NCBI RefSeq assembly: GCF_016908875.1
Contig: NZ_JAFBES010000005.1
Location: forward strand, 124,001-188,000
DNA length: 64,000 bases
From: Bacillus ectoiniformans
GTDB lineage: Bacteria; Bacillota; Bacilli; Bacillales; Domibacillaceae
Direction: 5' to 3'
Of this stretch, positions 52,530 through 61,002 are shown in pieces. Under the pieces are notes generated by a model that saw only the letters and a list, made by a program, of their open reading frames with translations, had not been told where the DNA came from and made no database searches. Both the position numbers and the translations under genes were made by a program. The first letter of the stretch is position 1; each line of letters starts with the position of its first letter.

Positions 52530-54023
52530 ATGAAGATCCATATTGTTCAAAAAGGAGATACCCTTTGGACGATTGCTAAAAAATACGGAGTGAACTTTGA
52601 AGATTTGAAGAAAATGAATGCGCAGCTGTCCAATCCGGATCTTATCATGCCAGGAATGAAAATTACGGTTCCAACGAAGGCTGGAGGGGCAAAAAAAGAA
52701 ACGGTAAAAAATGCTATTCCCGTCAAGGAGCAGAAGAAAGAGATGCCAGCTGCCAAAGATGAGCACCCATTTACAAATCAAAAGCCTTCTGTATTTCCAG
52801 TAATTGAAGAAGAGTCACCGTCTATGGAAGCACCGCCGCCAGCACAGGCACCGGCGTTTACGATGCCCCCTGTACCGCAAATGATCCCGGAGTTTGAAAT
52901 GAATCAATATTTTCAATTCAACATGGATCAAGTACAAAAGACGGTGCAGCCATCTCCGCCTAAAGAAAAAGAGAAAGTCAAACCAATTGCTAAAGAGAAG
53001 CCAATGCCTAAAAAAGAGCAGCCTAAAATGCCTGAAAAGCCAGCTAATCTGTTTCCGGGTTTGACAGAGAAAGAAAAAGTAAAAGAAGAGCCGGTGAAAA
53101 TGGAAAGTCCAGCGGCACCGCCACCACCACCGCCACAGCCAAAGGCGCCAGCGCCAAAAGCACAGCCGGTTATGCCAAAAATTATGTATGTACCTATACA
53201 ACAAGGAGGATGTACTCAAGAAATGAATCCATATATGTATATGAGTCCAATGCATCACCATCCATGTGGATGCGGTCCGAAAATGCCAATGCCTCATCAT
53301 CCATGCGGGTGCGGATCACCAATGCCACATCAGCCATGGCAAATGCCGATGGGAATGCCGCAGCAAATGATGCCGCAACAAATGCCGATGGGAATGCCGC
53401 ATCAGATGATGCAGCAGCCAATGCCGATGGGAATGCCACAGCAAATGATGCAGCAGCAAATGCCAATGGGAATGCCACATCAGATGATGCAGCAGCAAAT
53501 GCCAGGAGTGGCTGGAGCGCAGATGATGGAGTCGCCTGAATACAATATGCCAATGATGGATGGGCAGGATATGATGTCCGATGATCAAATGGTTCAAGGT
53601 GCGATGATGCCGCAAGCAGGAATGCCACAAGGGATGATGATGCCACAAGGATTCCCGCAGCAAGACCAATGTGTTCCGGTTACGCCAATTATGCCGGGTG
53701 CGGGCTTTGGTTTCGGCGGCATGCCAGGTCAAATGATGCAGCAGCCAATGCCAGGAATGGGGTTTGAGATGGAATCGCCAGAGGATGACCAAGTGATGGG
53801 GAGTTATTTCCCGCAAGGAGGCTTTGGCGACTGGTCTGGCCAGCAGCAGATGATGCCGCAACAAATGATGCAGCAGCCAATGCAACAGCAGATGATGCCA
53901 CAACAAATGATGCAGCCGCACATGATGCCAGCACAGATGATGCAGCAGCAAATGATGAATCCATATCAAATGGGACAAATGCCAGGCTGTCAAGGACCTG
54001 GCTGGCGAGAAGATGAAGAATAA
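52530..54023 (+). CDS. safA: SafA-like spore coat/cortex morphogenetic protein
   Basis: 497 residues. An N-terminal LysM domain (1-49: MKIHIVQKGDTLWTIAKKYG, then NPDLIMPGMKITVP) anchors to peptidoglycan. A Lys/Glu/Pro linker (50-220) includes a Pro run near 190. Then follows a low-complexity M/P/Q/G-rich region (about 225-497) with HHPCGCG-type cysteine motifs at 248-268 and four 13-residue repeats. B. subtilis SafA organises the inner coat with SpoVID and is crosslinked by transglutaminase; the many Gln residues fit that. ATG follows AAGGAGGGAG. It lies after nadA as in B. subtilis. Confidence 0.9.
   Translation: MKIHIVQKGDTLWTIAKKYGVNFEDLKKMNAQLSNPDLIMPGMKITVPTKAGGAKKETVKNAIPVKEQKKEMPAAKDEHPFTNQKPSVFPVIEEESPSMEAPPPAQAPAFTMPPVPQMIPEFEMNQYFQFNMDQVQKTVQPSPPKEKEKVKPIAKEKPMPKKEQPKMPEKPANLFPGLTEKEKVKEEPVKMESPAAPPPPPPQPKAPAPKAQPVMPKIMYVPIQQGGCTQEMNPYMYMSPMHHHPCGCGPKMPMPHHPCGCGSPMPHQPWQMPMGMPQQMMPQQMPMGMPHQMMQQPMPMGMPQQMMQQQMPMGMPHQMMQQQMPGVAGAQMMESPEYNMPMMDGQDMMSDDQMVQGAMMPQAGMPQGMMMPQGFPQQDQCVPVTPIMPGAGFGFGGMPGQMMQQPMPGMGFEMESPEDDQVMGSYFPQGGFGDWSGQQQMMPQQMMQQPMQQQMMPQQMMQPHMMPAQMMQQQMMNPYQMGQMPGCQGPGWREDEE
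53343..53498 (+). repeat. Four 39-bp in-frame repeats in safA
   Basis: Four units encode MPMGMP(Q/H)QMM(P/Q)Q(Q/P), each 13 residues (39 bp), with only third-base and Q/H changes. Further M-P-Q repeats without fixed period continue to about 53970. Repeat length may vary between strains through slippage. Confidence 0.85.
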
Positions 54024-54975
54024 TTTCAATCCAGGAGACGTGCTTTCTTATCGTCTCCTCTTTTCTTTGCAGCAAGCAATAGGAACGCCGGTGAAGTTTG
54101 TTATTGAAATTAAACAGGGAAAATGGATGCTGCAAACTGAAGAAGGCCGCTGGTTTTTAAAGAAATATTCATCGGAACAGCAAGTAAAGAAACAAATCAA
54201 TTTAGTGTCCGCTTTACTCAAAAGCGGCTTTATACACGTCTTGCCCTTTCATCCATCTTCTCCGATTAAAGATGGGAATGATTATTATGCCCTTATGCCG
54301 TTTGTTCATTCCAGTCCGCATACTTTTAGCTTCCTGACTTTAGAAGAACGAAAAGAAGCACTAAATCTCCTGCATCTTTTTCATCAGCGAACCCATGCAT
54401 TTCCCCAGCAGGAAAAAGATCAATTTCCGGAATATAAACAACTGGCACGCTGGCAGCATCGCTTTCAATACTTTCAGCGTTCTCTGTCTAATTTATCATC
54501 CTTCTTCCCGGCACAATTATTAGCTCGCTATGAAGAAATGGGGCAATACAGTTTGAAGAAGTTGCTGTCAATAGAACAAGAGCATTCAACTACAGCCATT
54601 ATTCATGGCGATGTGGCTTCACATAATTTCTTTAGAAGCAAAGATCAGAAGCTATATTTAATCGACTTTGATCTGGCTGCAAAAGCTCCTGCTATGTATG
54701 ATTATATGCAATGGATCAACCGAGTGCTTCCGCTTGTGGACTGGGAGCTTGACGAAATTTGGGGACACCCGGCTTTATCTGATTATCAGTTTAATGATGA
54801 TTTTCTAAAGCATTTATTGTTTCCGACGGATATTTATCGTGAATGCAAGCGCTTCTTGCTTTCGGATGGGAAGGAAAAGCAGCATCTGCTGAAACAAATT
54901 TATCCGTTACTTGTGGAGCAATACCCTTATAGAGAAGCGTTTTTCATCAAGTTAGCCACAGATTTGGAGAAATAA
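54013..54975 (+). CDS. Phosphotransferase (APH/CotS)-family protein after safA
   Basis: 320 residues, kinase-like fold. An N-terminal lobe has GRWFLKKYS near 45-53 (the lysine likely contacts ATP). The catalytic loop is IIHGDVASHNFF near 196-207, with the Asp and Asn of HGDxxxxN intact. The metal motif is LIDFDLAAK near 215-223 (DFD rather than DFE). So, unlike YsxE in this window, it keeps the residues for activity. It overlaps the safA end by 11 nt, implying co-translation. Such genes in spore-formers are often coat-associated (CotS/CotI/YutH type). The substrate is unknown. Confidence 0.75.
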   Translation: MKNNFNPGDVLSYRLLFSLQQAIGTPVKFVIEIKQGKWMLQTEEGRWFLKKYSSEQQVKKQINLVSALLKSGFIHVLPFHPSSPIKDGNDYYALMPFVHSSPHTFSFLTLEERKEALNLLHLFHQRTHAFPQQEKDQFPEYKQLARWQHRFQYFQRSLSNLSSFFPAQLLARYEEMGQYSLKKLLSIEQEHSTTAIIHGDVASHNFFRSKDQKLYLIDFDLAAKAPAMYDYMQWINRVLPLVDWELDEIWGHPALSDYQFNDDFLKHLLFPTDIYRECKRFLLSDGKEKQHLLKQIYPLLVEQYPYREAFFIKLATDLEK

Positions 54976-55086
54976 AGGAAAAGTGCCAGCAGTTTTTGGA
55001 CCGGATGCAGAATAGACAGTTATTTCATCCCACACACTAAGATTGGGCAAATAATCAGCCTAATTTGGTGGGGTGGGGGTGCAAGA

Positions 55087-55785
55087 ATGCGAAAAACCAT
55101 GAAAACGATATGTATCCTTCCATTTCTTGCGGTATGCTTGCAAGGATGCGGAACAATGAACCAAGGGGGATACGGTCAAGAAAATAATGGATATGAACCG
55201 GGTGGTTTTTATTCGAATGCTGGGCATGGAGATAAAAATGACAACTTGGATGGTCCTGTAACTGAATGGTATGACCATTCGCTTGGAGCAGAAAAGGTCA
55301 ATCTCCGCCGGGAAAAAGATGAATATCTTCATCAGGGCAAAGATGGAACGCCAAAGAACCCATCCGTTCCGCTAGCGAAAGAAGACCGAAACTTTTTTGA
55401 GCGCGATAATGAACACAAAAAAGCGGACAATAATTATCATGGTAATTTAAAGTTAAATCCAGCCAAAGTCAAAAGTTCGTATTACACTAATTACAACGGA
55501 AAGCTAGTGGAAAAAATTTTATCACGTGCAGCCAGAGTCAACCAGGTGAAGGATGTCCGGACATTTGTTAATGGTGATGAAGTGAACATCGCTGTTCTGC
55601 TAAAAGATTCGGCTAATGAAAAAGAAAGCGTTCGTCAAGTTAGAGAAGCGGTAGCTCCTTTAACCAAAGGACGTAAAGTGACGATTGCCACAGATATGGG
55701 GACGTTCAGCACGCTCAGGAGCCTAGACAACGACCTTCGTGACGGAGGACCGATTGACTTGCCGGGAGCGACATATAGCCGTTAA
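55087..55785 (+). CDS. YhcN/YlaJ-family sporulation lipoprotein (CoxA-like)
   Basis: 232 residues. Lipoprotein signal: hydrophobic 7-18 with lipobox LQGC (C21). A charged, N/G-rich linker (about 25-130) is followed by the YhcN/YlaJ domain (about 135-215: LVEKILSRAARVNQVKDVRTFVNGDEVNIAVLL, then VAPLTKGRKVTIATD). In B. subtilis coxA (yrbB), a spore cortex protein of this type, follows safA; the position fits. The kinase-fold gene lies between them here. ATG has GGGTGGGGGTG upstream. Confidence 0.8.
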   Translation: MRKTMKTICILPFLAVCLQGCGTMNQGGYGQENNGYEPGGFYSNAGHGDKNDNLDGPVTEWYDHSLGAEKVNLRREKDEYLHQGKDGTPKNPSVPLAKEDRNFFERDNEHKKADNNYHGNLKLNPAKVKSSYYTNYNGKLVEKILSRAARVNQVKDVRTFVNGDEVNIAVLLKDSANEKESVRQVREAVAPLTKGRKVTIATDMGTFSTLRSLDNDLRDGGPIDLPGATYSR

Positions 55786-55788
55786 TGG

Positions 55789-55818
55789 ATGAGGCCTGCA
55801 TTGGATGCGGGCTTCTTT
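55789..55818 (+). terminator. Hairpin after the YhcN/YlaJ gene
   Basis: GCCTGCAT pairs with ATGCGGGC (one G-U) around a 3-nt loop, followed by TTCTTTC. The tail is short, so it is a weak terminator. Confidence 0.55.
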
Positions 55819-56056
55819 CATTATGATTAGACTTATTAACAATTATCATGCTAAATGTCAGCTTTTGAACATAAAGATATAGTGTGGGGTGTAAAGCAAT
55901 AGACGGAATTATTTTTAGAATATTGAAAATATTAATCGGCTAAATTATACTTAAATTAACACATGTTTTATGAATGAACTGAAATTTGACTGTCTGTTTT
56001 ACGTAAATAAAAGGTCTAAAAAAATCTCTAAAATTGGCCGAAGCGAGGGGAGCTTG
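55819..56056. other. AT-rich gap before the ThDP gene
   Basis: About 240 nt without a gene. It is AT-rich and has a possible promoter, TTGACT near 55987 with TAAAAG 16 nt later. Otherwise I see no structure. The ThDP frame is open to 55970 but that extension lacks a ribosome site. Confidence 0.5.
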
Positions 56057-57736
56057 ATGGAGGAACAGCTGAAAAAACAGCCGGCTGTGAAGATCATGTC
56101 AAGTGCGGTTGCGATTGTTTCATGTTTGAAGCTAGAAGGAGTGACAAAAGTATTTTGTGTTCCTGGTGAAAGCTATCTGCCGCTCATGGATGCGATCTAT
56201 GAAGAAGAGACGATGCAGCTGGTTTCAGCCAGGCATGAAGGCGGAGCGGCTTTTATGGCCGAAGGATTCGCTAAAGCAACATCGATACCAGGTGTCGTGC
56301 TGGCTACAAGGGGAGTCGGGGCTGCCAATGTAGCGATTGGCGTTCATACAGCTTATCAAGATTCCACACCTATGGTTGTTTTTTTAGGGCAGGTTCATCG
56401 TCAATTTCGTGGACGTGAAGGATTCCAGGAAGTCGACCTTGAACAGTTTTTTGGACCAATTGCGAAATGGACCGTGGAGATAAGAGATGCTGAACGAGTG
56501 CCGGAACTGGTGCAGCGCGCTTTTCGGATGGCCAGAACAGGGAGGCCAGGCCCGGTGGTTATTTCTCTTCCTGAAGATGTACTGAAACAGACGGCGGAAA
56601 TGAGGTTTTCGCCTCGGAGTCAAAAACCTGCCCCTGCACCATCTAGGGATGAAGTGAAACAAATTGAATCTATTCTCAAAAAAGCTAAACGACCGTTAAT
56701 TATTGCCGGAGGCGGCGTGAAGTCAGCTAACGCAGAGCATGAATTGAAAGCGTTTTCAGAAAAATACTCACTGTCTGTCATTGCGGCGTTCAGAAGGCAT
56801 GACGTGTTTCCGAACCATCATCCTCTCTATGTGGGGCATCTAGGTCTCGGCACAAACAAAGAAGTCATTCAAACTGTACAAGAAGCGGATGTCATTTTGG
56901 CCATTGGCACGAGGCTCTCAGAAGTCACAACCCAAGATTACAGTTTGCCGACGAAAGATCAAATATTGATTCATGTAGAAATTGAACCATCAGTATTAGG
57001 AAAATCAGCCGTCCCGGATGTTGGTATCATTGCTGACGCGAAACAAGCGCTTCTTGCCTGTATGGCAATCGAAAGTGATGCCCGCTGGATTAGCTGGACG
57101 GCCAAACGGCGCAAGGTTTATGAAAGGACTTCATCCTTGCTATCAGCAAAACACGAGGAGAAGCTGACGAACGAGTGTGTGATGATGCTGCTGCAAGAGG
57201 TGCTGCCTGAAAATGCGATTCTGACCAATGATGCAGGGAATTTCGCTGGGTGGCTGCACACATATTATCAGTTCAAAGAGAAGAAGACCTATATCGGCCC
57301 GACTTCTGGAGCGATGGGCTATGGTTTGCCGGCGGCTATTGGAGCAAAATTTGCTTACCCTGACCTTGCTGTTGTCTCTTTATCTGGGGATGGCGGCATG
57401 ATGATGACCGTTCAAGAACTAGAAACGGCCGTTAGGTACCAGGTGCCTGTGATCAGTCTAGTGTTTAATAATCAGATGTATGGCACGATCCGGATGCATC
57501 AGGAAATTCACTACCCAAAAAGAGTGATCGGAACGGAATTAGGTCTTGTTTCGTTTGCTTCTCTTGCAAAAGCGATGGGAGCGAACGGTGTGAGAGTAAC
57601 GAGTCAAAAGGAATTGATCTGTGAGCTTCAATCTGCTTTAAGAAGCGATTGTCCGACCGTTATTGAAATCATGACGGACAGGGAAGACATTTCAGTCTCT
57701 AACACAATTGAAGAGTTGAGGCAGAAAATACCTTGA
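56057..57736 (+). CDS. Thiamine-diphosphate-dependent enzyme (acetolactate synthase family)
   Basis: 559 residues from ATG 56057 (GAGGGGAG upstream). Three-domain ThDP layout: N-terminal PYR domain (FCVPGESYLPLMDAI; catalytic E61 in ARHEGGAAFMAEG), a central Rossmann-like domain (about 185-330), and the C-terminal PP domain with the ThDP motif G444-D-G, then N471-N472 about 27 residues later. Usual AHAS regulators (ilvN) are absent. It starts a three-gene cluster with an aldehyde dehydrogenase and lysine 6-dehydrogenase, so it may act on a keto acid from lysine, such as 2-oxoadipate, rather than make acetolactate. That is inference. Confidence 0.8.
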   Translation: MEEQLKKQPAVKIMSSAVAIVSCLKLEGVTKVFCVPGESYLPLMDAIYEEETMQLVSARHEGGAAFMAEGFAKATSIPGVVLATRGVGAANVAIGVHTAYQDSTPMVVFLGQVHRQFRGREGFQEVDLEQFFGPIAKWTVEIRDAERVPELVQRAFRMARTGRPGPVVISLPEDVLKQTAEMRFSPRSQKPAPAPSRDEVKQIESILKKAKRPLIIAGGGVKSANAEHELKAFSEKYSLSVIAAFRRHDVFPNHHPLYVGHLGLGTNKEVIQTVQEADVILAIGTRLSEVTTQDYSLPTKDQILIHVEIEPSVLGKSAVPDVGIIADAKQALLACMAIESDARWISWTAKRRKVYERTSSLLSAKHEEKLTNECVMMLLQEVLPENAILTNDAGNFAGWLHTYYQFKEKKTYIGPTSGAMGYGLPAAIGAKFAYPDLAVVSLSGDGGMMMTVQELETAVRYQVPVISLVFNNQMYGTIRMHQEIHYPKRVIGTELGLVSFASLAKAMGANGVRVTSQKELICELQSALRSDCPTVIEIMTDREDISVSNTIEELRQKIP

Positions 57737-57784
57737 GGATGGTCGATGAACGCAAAAAATAACAGTGCAGGAGGAGAGGAAAAT

Positions 57785-59287
57785 ATGGCTAAAGCAGTAG
57801 TGAGTGGAGCGAAAGTAGTAAATTATATTGATGGTAGCTGGGTCAGTTCCCAATCGGAACAATTTACTTCCATTATCAATCCTGCTGACGGAACGATCCT
57901 TGGGGATGTATTGCTTTCTAAAAAGGAGGATGTCGACCTAGCTGTTGAAGCCGCGAAAAGAGCGCAGGAACAATGGCGGCTAGTTCCGGCCCCGCAGCGG
58001 GCAGAAGTGCTGTATCGCGTCGGGGCAATTATGAAGGAAAGAAAAGAAGAGTTGGCTCAAATATTGACGTCTGAAATGGGAAAAGTCATTGATGAAGCCC
58101 GGGGAGAAGTACAAGAAGGGATCGACATGGCTTTTTATATGGCAGGTGAGGGCAGACGATTGTTTGGAGACACGACACCGTCTGAATTAAAAAACAAGTT
58201 TGCCATGAGTATACGCGCGCCTATCGGGATAGTTGGGATCATCACTCCGTGGAATTTTCCGATCGCCATTGCGACGTGGAAGTCGTTTCCGGCAATCGTC
58301 GCTGGGAATGCAGTCATTTGGAAGCCAGCCACTGAGACACCGCTGATGGCGATGGAGCTAGTTAAGATTTTTGAAGAAGCCGGGCTTCCAAAAGGCGTGA
58401 TGAATTTAGTAGTAGGTGAAGGATCTGCTGTCGGAACAGCTATGGTCGAACATCCAGACATCCAGGTCATCTCCTTTACGGGCTCCAATGAAGTCGGAAG
58501 GAGAATTGCTGAAAGCTGCGGTAGGCTATTAAAAAGGGTGTCTCTCGAGATGGGTGGGAAAAATGCCGTGATTGTCATGGATGACGCCGATCTGGATTTA
58601 GCAGTAGAAGGCATTCTTTGGAGTGCATTTGGCACGAGCGGACAAAGGTGCACAGCTTGCAGCCGGGTCATTGTTCATGAAGAAGTTAAACAGGAATTGG
58701 AAGAAAAGCTGCTTGCGGAAATGAAGAAGCTGACACTTGGCAATGGGTTAGATCCGAAAGTGAAGGTAGGGCCCGTTATTAATGCAGCTAGCCTTGAGCG
58801 AATACACGAATATGTTCAGATAGGAAAGAAAGAAGGAGCCACGCTTCTTGCAGGTGGAATGATAAAGAATGAAGAAGAACTCGCATCAGGCCATTATTAT
58901 GCGCCGACTCTCTTTACGAATGTTGATCCTGGAATGAGAATTGCTCAAGAAGAAATCTTTGGTCCTGTGACTTCCATTATCCCAGTCAAAAGTTTTGAAG
59001 AAGCGATCAAGGTCAATAACGGGGTCGTCTATGGATTATCAAGCTCCATTTATACAAGAGACGTCAATAAAGTATTTGCTGCCCAAAGAGATCTAGACAC
59101 TGGCATCGTGTATGTGAATGCCGGGACGACAGGTGCTGAGATCCACTTGCCATTTGGCGGGTCGAAAGGAACAGGAAATGGCCATCGTGATTCAGGTGTT
59201 GCCGCGCTTGATGTCTTTACCGAATGGAAAAGTGTGTACATTGATTTTAGCGGGAAATTGCAAAGGGCTCAAATAGATATGGAGTAA
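57785..59287 (+). CDS. Aldehyde dehydrogenase, probable allysine (2-aminoadipate 6-semialdehyde) dehydrogenase
   Basis: 500 residues from ATG 57785 (GGAGGAGAGG upstream). ALDH superfamily: ITPWNFPIAIATWK near 155, WKPATETP near 180, FTGSNEVGRRIA near 233-244, the general-base glutamate in LEMGGKN near 256-262, and the catalytic C289 in GTSGQRCTAC. The C-terminal FGPVTSIIPV and LPFGGSKGTG motifs are present. By position next to lysine 6-dehydrogenase, allysine/piperideine-6-carboxylate is the likely substrate, giving 2-aminoadipate. The sequence alone does not prove it. Confidence 0.8.
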   Translation: MAKAVVSGAKVVNYIDGSWVSSQSEQFTSIINPADGTILGDVLLSKKEDVDLAVEAAKRAQEQWRLVPAPQRAEVLYRVGAIMKERKEELAQILTSEMGKVIDEARGEVQEGIDMAFYMAGEGRRLFGDTTPSELKNKFAMSIRAPIGIVGIITPWNFPIAIATWKSFPAIVAGNAVIWKPATETPLMAMELVKIFEEAGLPKGVMNLVVGEGSAVGTAMVEHPDIQVISFTGSNEVGRRIAESCGRLLKRVSLEMGGKNAVIVMDDADLDLAVEGILWSAFGTSGQRCTACSRVIVHEEVKQELEEKLLAEMKKLTLGNGLDPKVKVGPVINAASLERIHEYVQIGKKEGATLLAGGMIKNEEELASGHYYAPTLFTNVDPGMRIAQEEIFGPVTSIIPVKSFEEAIKVNNGVVYGLSSSIYTRDVNKVFAAQRDLDTGIVYVNAGTTGAEIHLPFGGSKGTGNGHRDSGVAALDVFTEWKSVYIDFSGKLQRAQIDME

Positions 59288-59292
59288 GGGAG

Positions 59293-59331
59293 GGCGGATA
59301 GGCATTGAGGACTCTTCAAGGCTTATCCGCC
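59293..59331 (+). other. Intergenic hairpin between aldH and lysDH
   Basis: GGCGGATA (59293-59300) pairs perfectly with TATCCGCC (59324-59331), with a 23-nt loop containing TTGAG/CTTCAA. There is no T run, so it may be a processing or mRNA-stability element within the operon and not a terminator. Confidence 0.5.
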
Positions 59332-59401
59332 AGCTGTTCCAAAGCAGGAAGGGTTATATAAATGCTTTCAAAAATAGGACGCGTAAGGGGGAGGAAGAGT
59401 C

Positions 59402-60574
59402 ATGAAGGTTGCAGTCCTCGGGGCAGGGTTGATGGGAAAAGAAGCCGCTAGGGATTTAGTGGGCAGCAAAGGCGTTCAACAAGTCACGCTGGCCGATGTC
59501 AATTTGGCAGCAGCTGAGCAAGTATGCCGGCAGTTAGACTCGAAGAAATTGAAAGCTTGTTTTCTGGATGCCTCCAATAAAGAACAGCTGGCCTATCTGA
59601 TGAGGCAGCACGATGTTGTCATTAACGCTCTTTTTTATTCATTTAATGAAATCGTCGCGAAAACAGCGATTGAAGCTGGTGTCAGTTCACTGGACCTTGG
59701 AGGCCATATTGGTCATATGACAGACAAGGTGCTTGCGCTGCATCAACAAGCGAAGCAAGCTGGTGTCACTATTATTCCTGACCTCGGTGTTGCGCCGGGA
59801 ATGATTAATATTTTATCAGGGTACGGGGCAAGCAAGCTTGATCGCATCGAATCGCTTAAGCTGTATGTTGGGGGAATTCCGCTGCGTCCGGAGCCGCCTT
59901 TAGCCTATAATCACGTCTTCTCCATGGAAGGTGTGTTCGATCATTACACGGATCCTTCCTTCATTATTCGTAATGGCATTAAACAAACCATTCCATCTTT
60001 ATCAGAAGTTGAACCCATCTATTTCGAAAAGTTTGGTCCACTCGAAGCCTTTCATACCGCTGGCGGAACGTCTACTCTATCACTAACTTACCCTCACCTC
60101 ACCACTCTTGAATATAAAACCATTCGTTACCCAGGCCATGCCGAAAAGTTTAAATTGCTTGTTGATTTAAATTTAACCCGCAATGATTATGAAGTAGAAA
60201 TAAAAGGACAAAAGATCAAACCGCGAGACGTTTTACTGAAAGCGTTGGCCCCTATTGTTGACTTGAAAGATAAAGAGGATGCGGTGTTATTGAGAGTGAT
60301 CGTTGAAGGCCAAAAGAATGGCCAGACAAAAACATATGAATATGAGATGTGCACATTTAAAAACCGTCTGACAAACGTAACGGCCATGGCCAGAGCAACA
60401 GCCAATACGATCTCTGTGGTCGCACAAATGATTGGAAATGGTACCCTCAAAAAGAAAGGGGTGTTTGCACCGGAACAAATTGTGCCGGGCAAGGAATATA
60501 TCGAGGAAATGGCAAAGCGTGATGTTCATATCTTAGAAAAAACAGATTCGGCAGAGTCCAGAGTGAATGTTTAA
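59402..60574 (+). CDS. lysDH: Lysine 6-dehydrogenase (saccharopine dehydrogenase family)
   Basis: 390 residues. N-terminal Rossmann motif [17 protein letters not shown] (3-19), then DVNLAAAEQ near 32-40, [10 protein letters not shown] near 70-79, and [16 protein letters not shown] near 123-138. It closely follows, from recall, the Geobacillus stearothermophilus enzyme (EC 1.4.1.18), including SLEG/HYTDP and [16 protein letters not shown] segments. It oxidatively deaminates the epsilon-amino group of L-lysine with NAD, giving allysine. The ATG follows GGGGGAGG. A strong terminator follows. Confidence 0.85.
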   Translation: MKVAVLGAGLMGKEAARDLVGSKGVQQVTLADVNLAAAEQVCRQLDSKKLKACFLDASNKEQLAYLMRQHDVVINALFYSFNEIVAKTAIEAGVSSLDLGGHIGHMTDKVLALHQQAKQAGVTIIPDLGVAPGMINILSGYGASKLDRIESLKLYVGGIPLRPEPPLAYNHVFSMEGVFDHYTDPSFIIRNGIKQTIPSLSEVEPIYFEKFGPLEAFHTAGGTSTLSLTYPHLTTLEYKTIRYPGHAEKFKLLVDLNLTRNDYEVEIKGQKIKPRDVLLKALAPIVDLKDKEDAVLLRVIVEGQKNGQTKTYEYEMCTFKNRLTNVTAMARATANTISVVAQMIGNGTLKKKGVFAPEQIVPGKEYIEEMAKRDVHILEKTDSAESRVNV

Positions 60575-60598
60575 AATGGAAATGCGATCCATGTGACT

Positions 60599-60629
60599 AT
60601 TCCCCCTTTACAAAGAGGGGATTTTTTTG
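60599..60629 (+). terminator. Terminator after lysDH
   Basis: ATTCCCCCTTT pairs with AAAGAGGGGAT around ACA, then seven T. It begins about 25 nt after the lysDH stop. Confidence 0.88.
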
Positions 60630-60644
60630 TTATTTTTTCATTAT

Positions 60645-60669
60645 CGGTTTTCAATAACGATTTTCGATA
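60645..60669 (+). promoter_or_regulatory. Direct repeat in the padR-chrA leader, possible operator
   Basis: CGGTTTTCAATA (60645-60656) and CGATTTTCGATA (60658-60669) repeat with a 13-nt step and ten of twelve identities, 14 nt before the PadR start. TATCG and CGATA at the outer ends also form a dyad. It would be a good site for PadR autoregulation, though it differs from the common ATGT-N8-ACAT operator. Confidence 0.4.
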
Positions 60670-60682
60670 TTGGAGGGAAGAT

Positions 60683-60991
60683 ATGGAAGATAAGGTGCTC
60701 AGAAAGCTATTTTTAGGGTTTATCCAAATACATATTCTTCACCATGCGAAGGAGCATCCCGTGTATGGATTATGGATGCTTGAGGAGTTAAAGGAGCACG
60801 GATACTCTATGAGTGCCGGAACGCTCTATCCCATTTTTCATCAGATGGAGAAAGATGGCCTTCTTTTGATGGAGAAGAAAAAAGTGGACGGAAAGATCCG
60901 CAAATATTATCAAACGACTGAAAAAGGGAATCATGTGCTGCAAGAAGCAAGGGAAAAAGCATATGAATTATTTCGCGAAATCAAGGAATAA
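60683..60991 (+). CDS. PadR-family transcriptional regulator
   Basis: 102 residues from ATG 60683 (GGAGGGAAG upstream). Winged helix: LGFIQIHILHHAKEHPVYGLWMLEEL, then GYSMSAGTLYPIFHQME (recognition helix near 44-60) and KYYQTTEKG in the wing. It has no long C-terminal helix (short PadR subfamily). It lies 11 nt before the chromate transporter gene, the usual PadR-chrA pairing, and probably represses it. Confidence 0.92.
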   Translation: MEDKVLRKLFLGFIQIHILHHAKEHPVYGLWMLEELKEHGYSMSAGTLYPIFHQMEKDGLLLMEKKKVDGKIRKYYQTTEKGNHVLQEAREKAYELFREIKE

Positions 60992-61002
60992 GGAGTGGAA
61001 GA

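Noticed and set aside
53316-54029. A 237-codon open frame on the minus strand, rich in His and Leu
   Set aside because: It is the antisense shadow of the safA M/P/Q repeats; the composition is a by-product and no ribosome site precedes it. The same holds for the 161- and 150-codon antisense frames in safA.
58135-58671. A 178-codon minus-strand frame
   Set aside because: It lies wholly inside the aldehyde dehydrogenase gene, whose motifs are unambiguous on the plus strand; the antisense product has no recognisable features.
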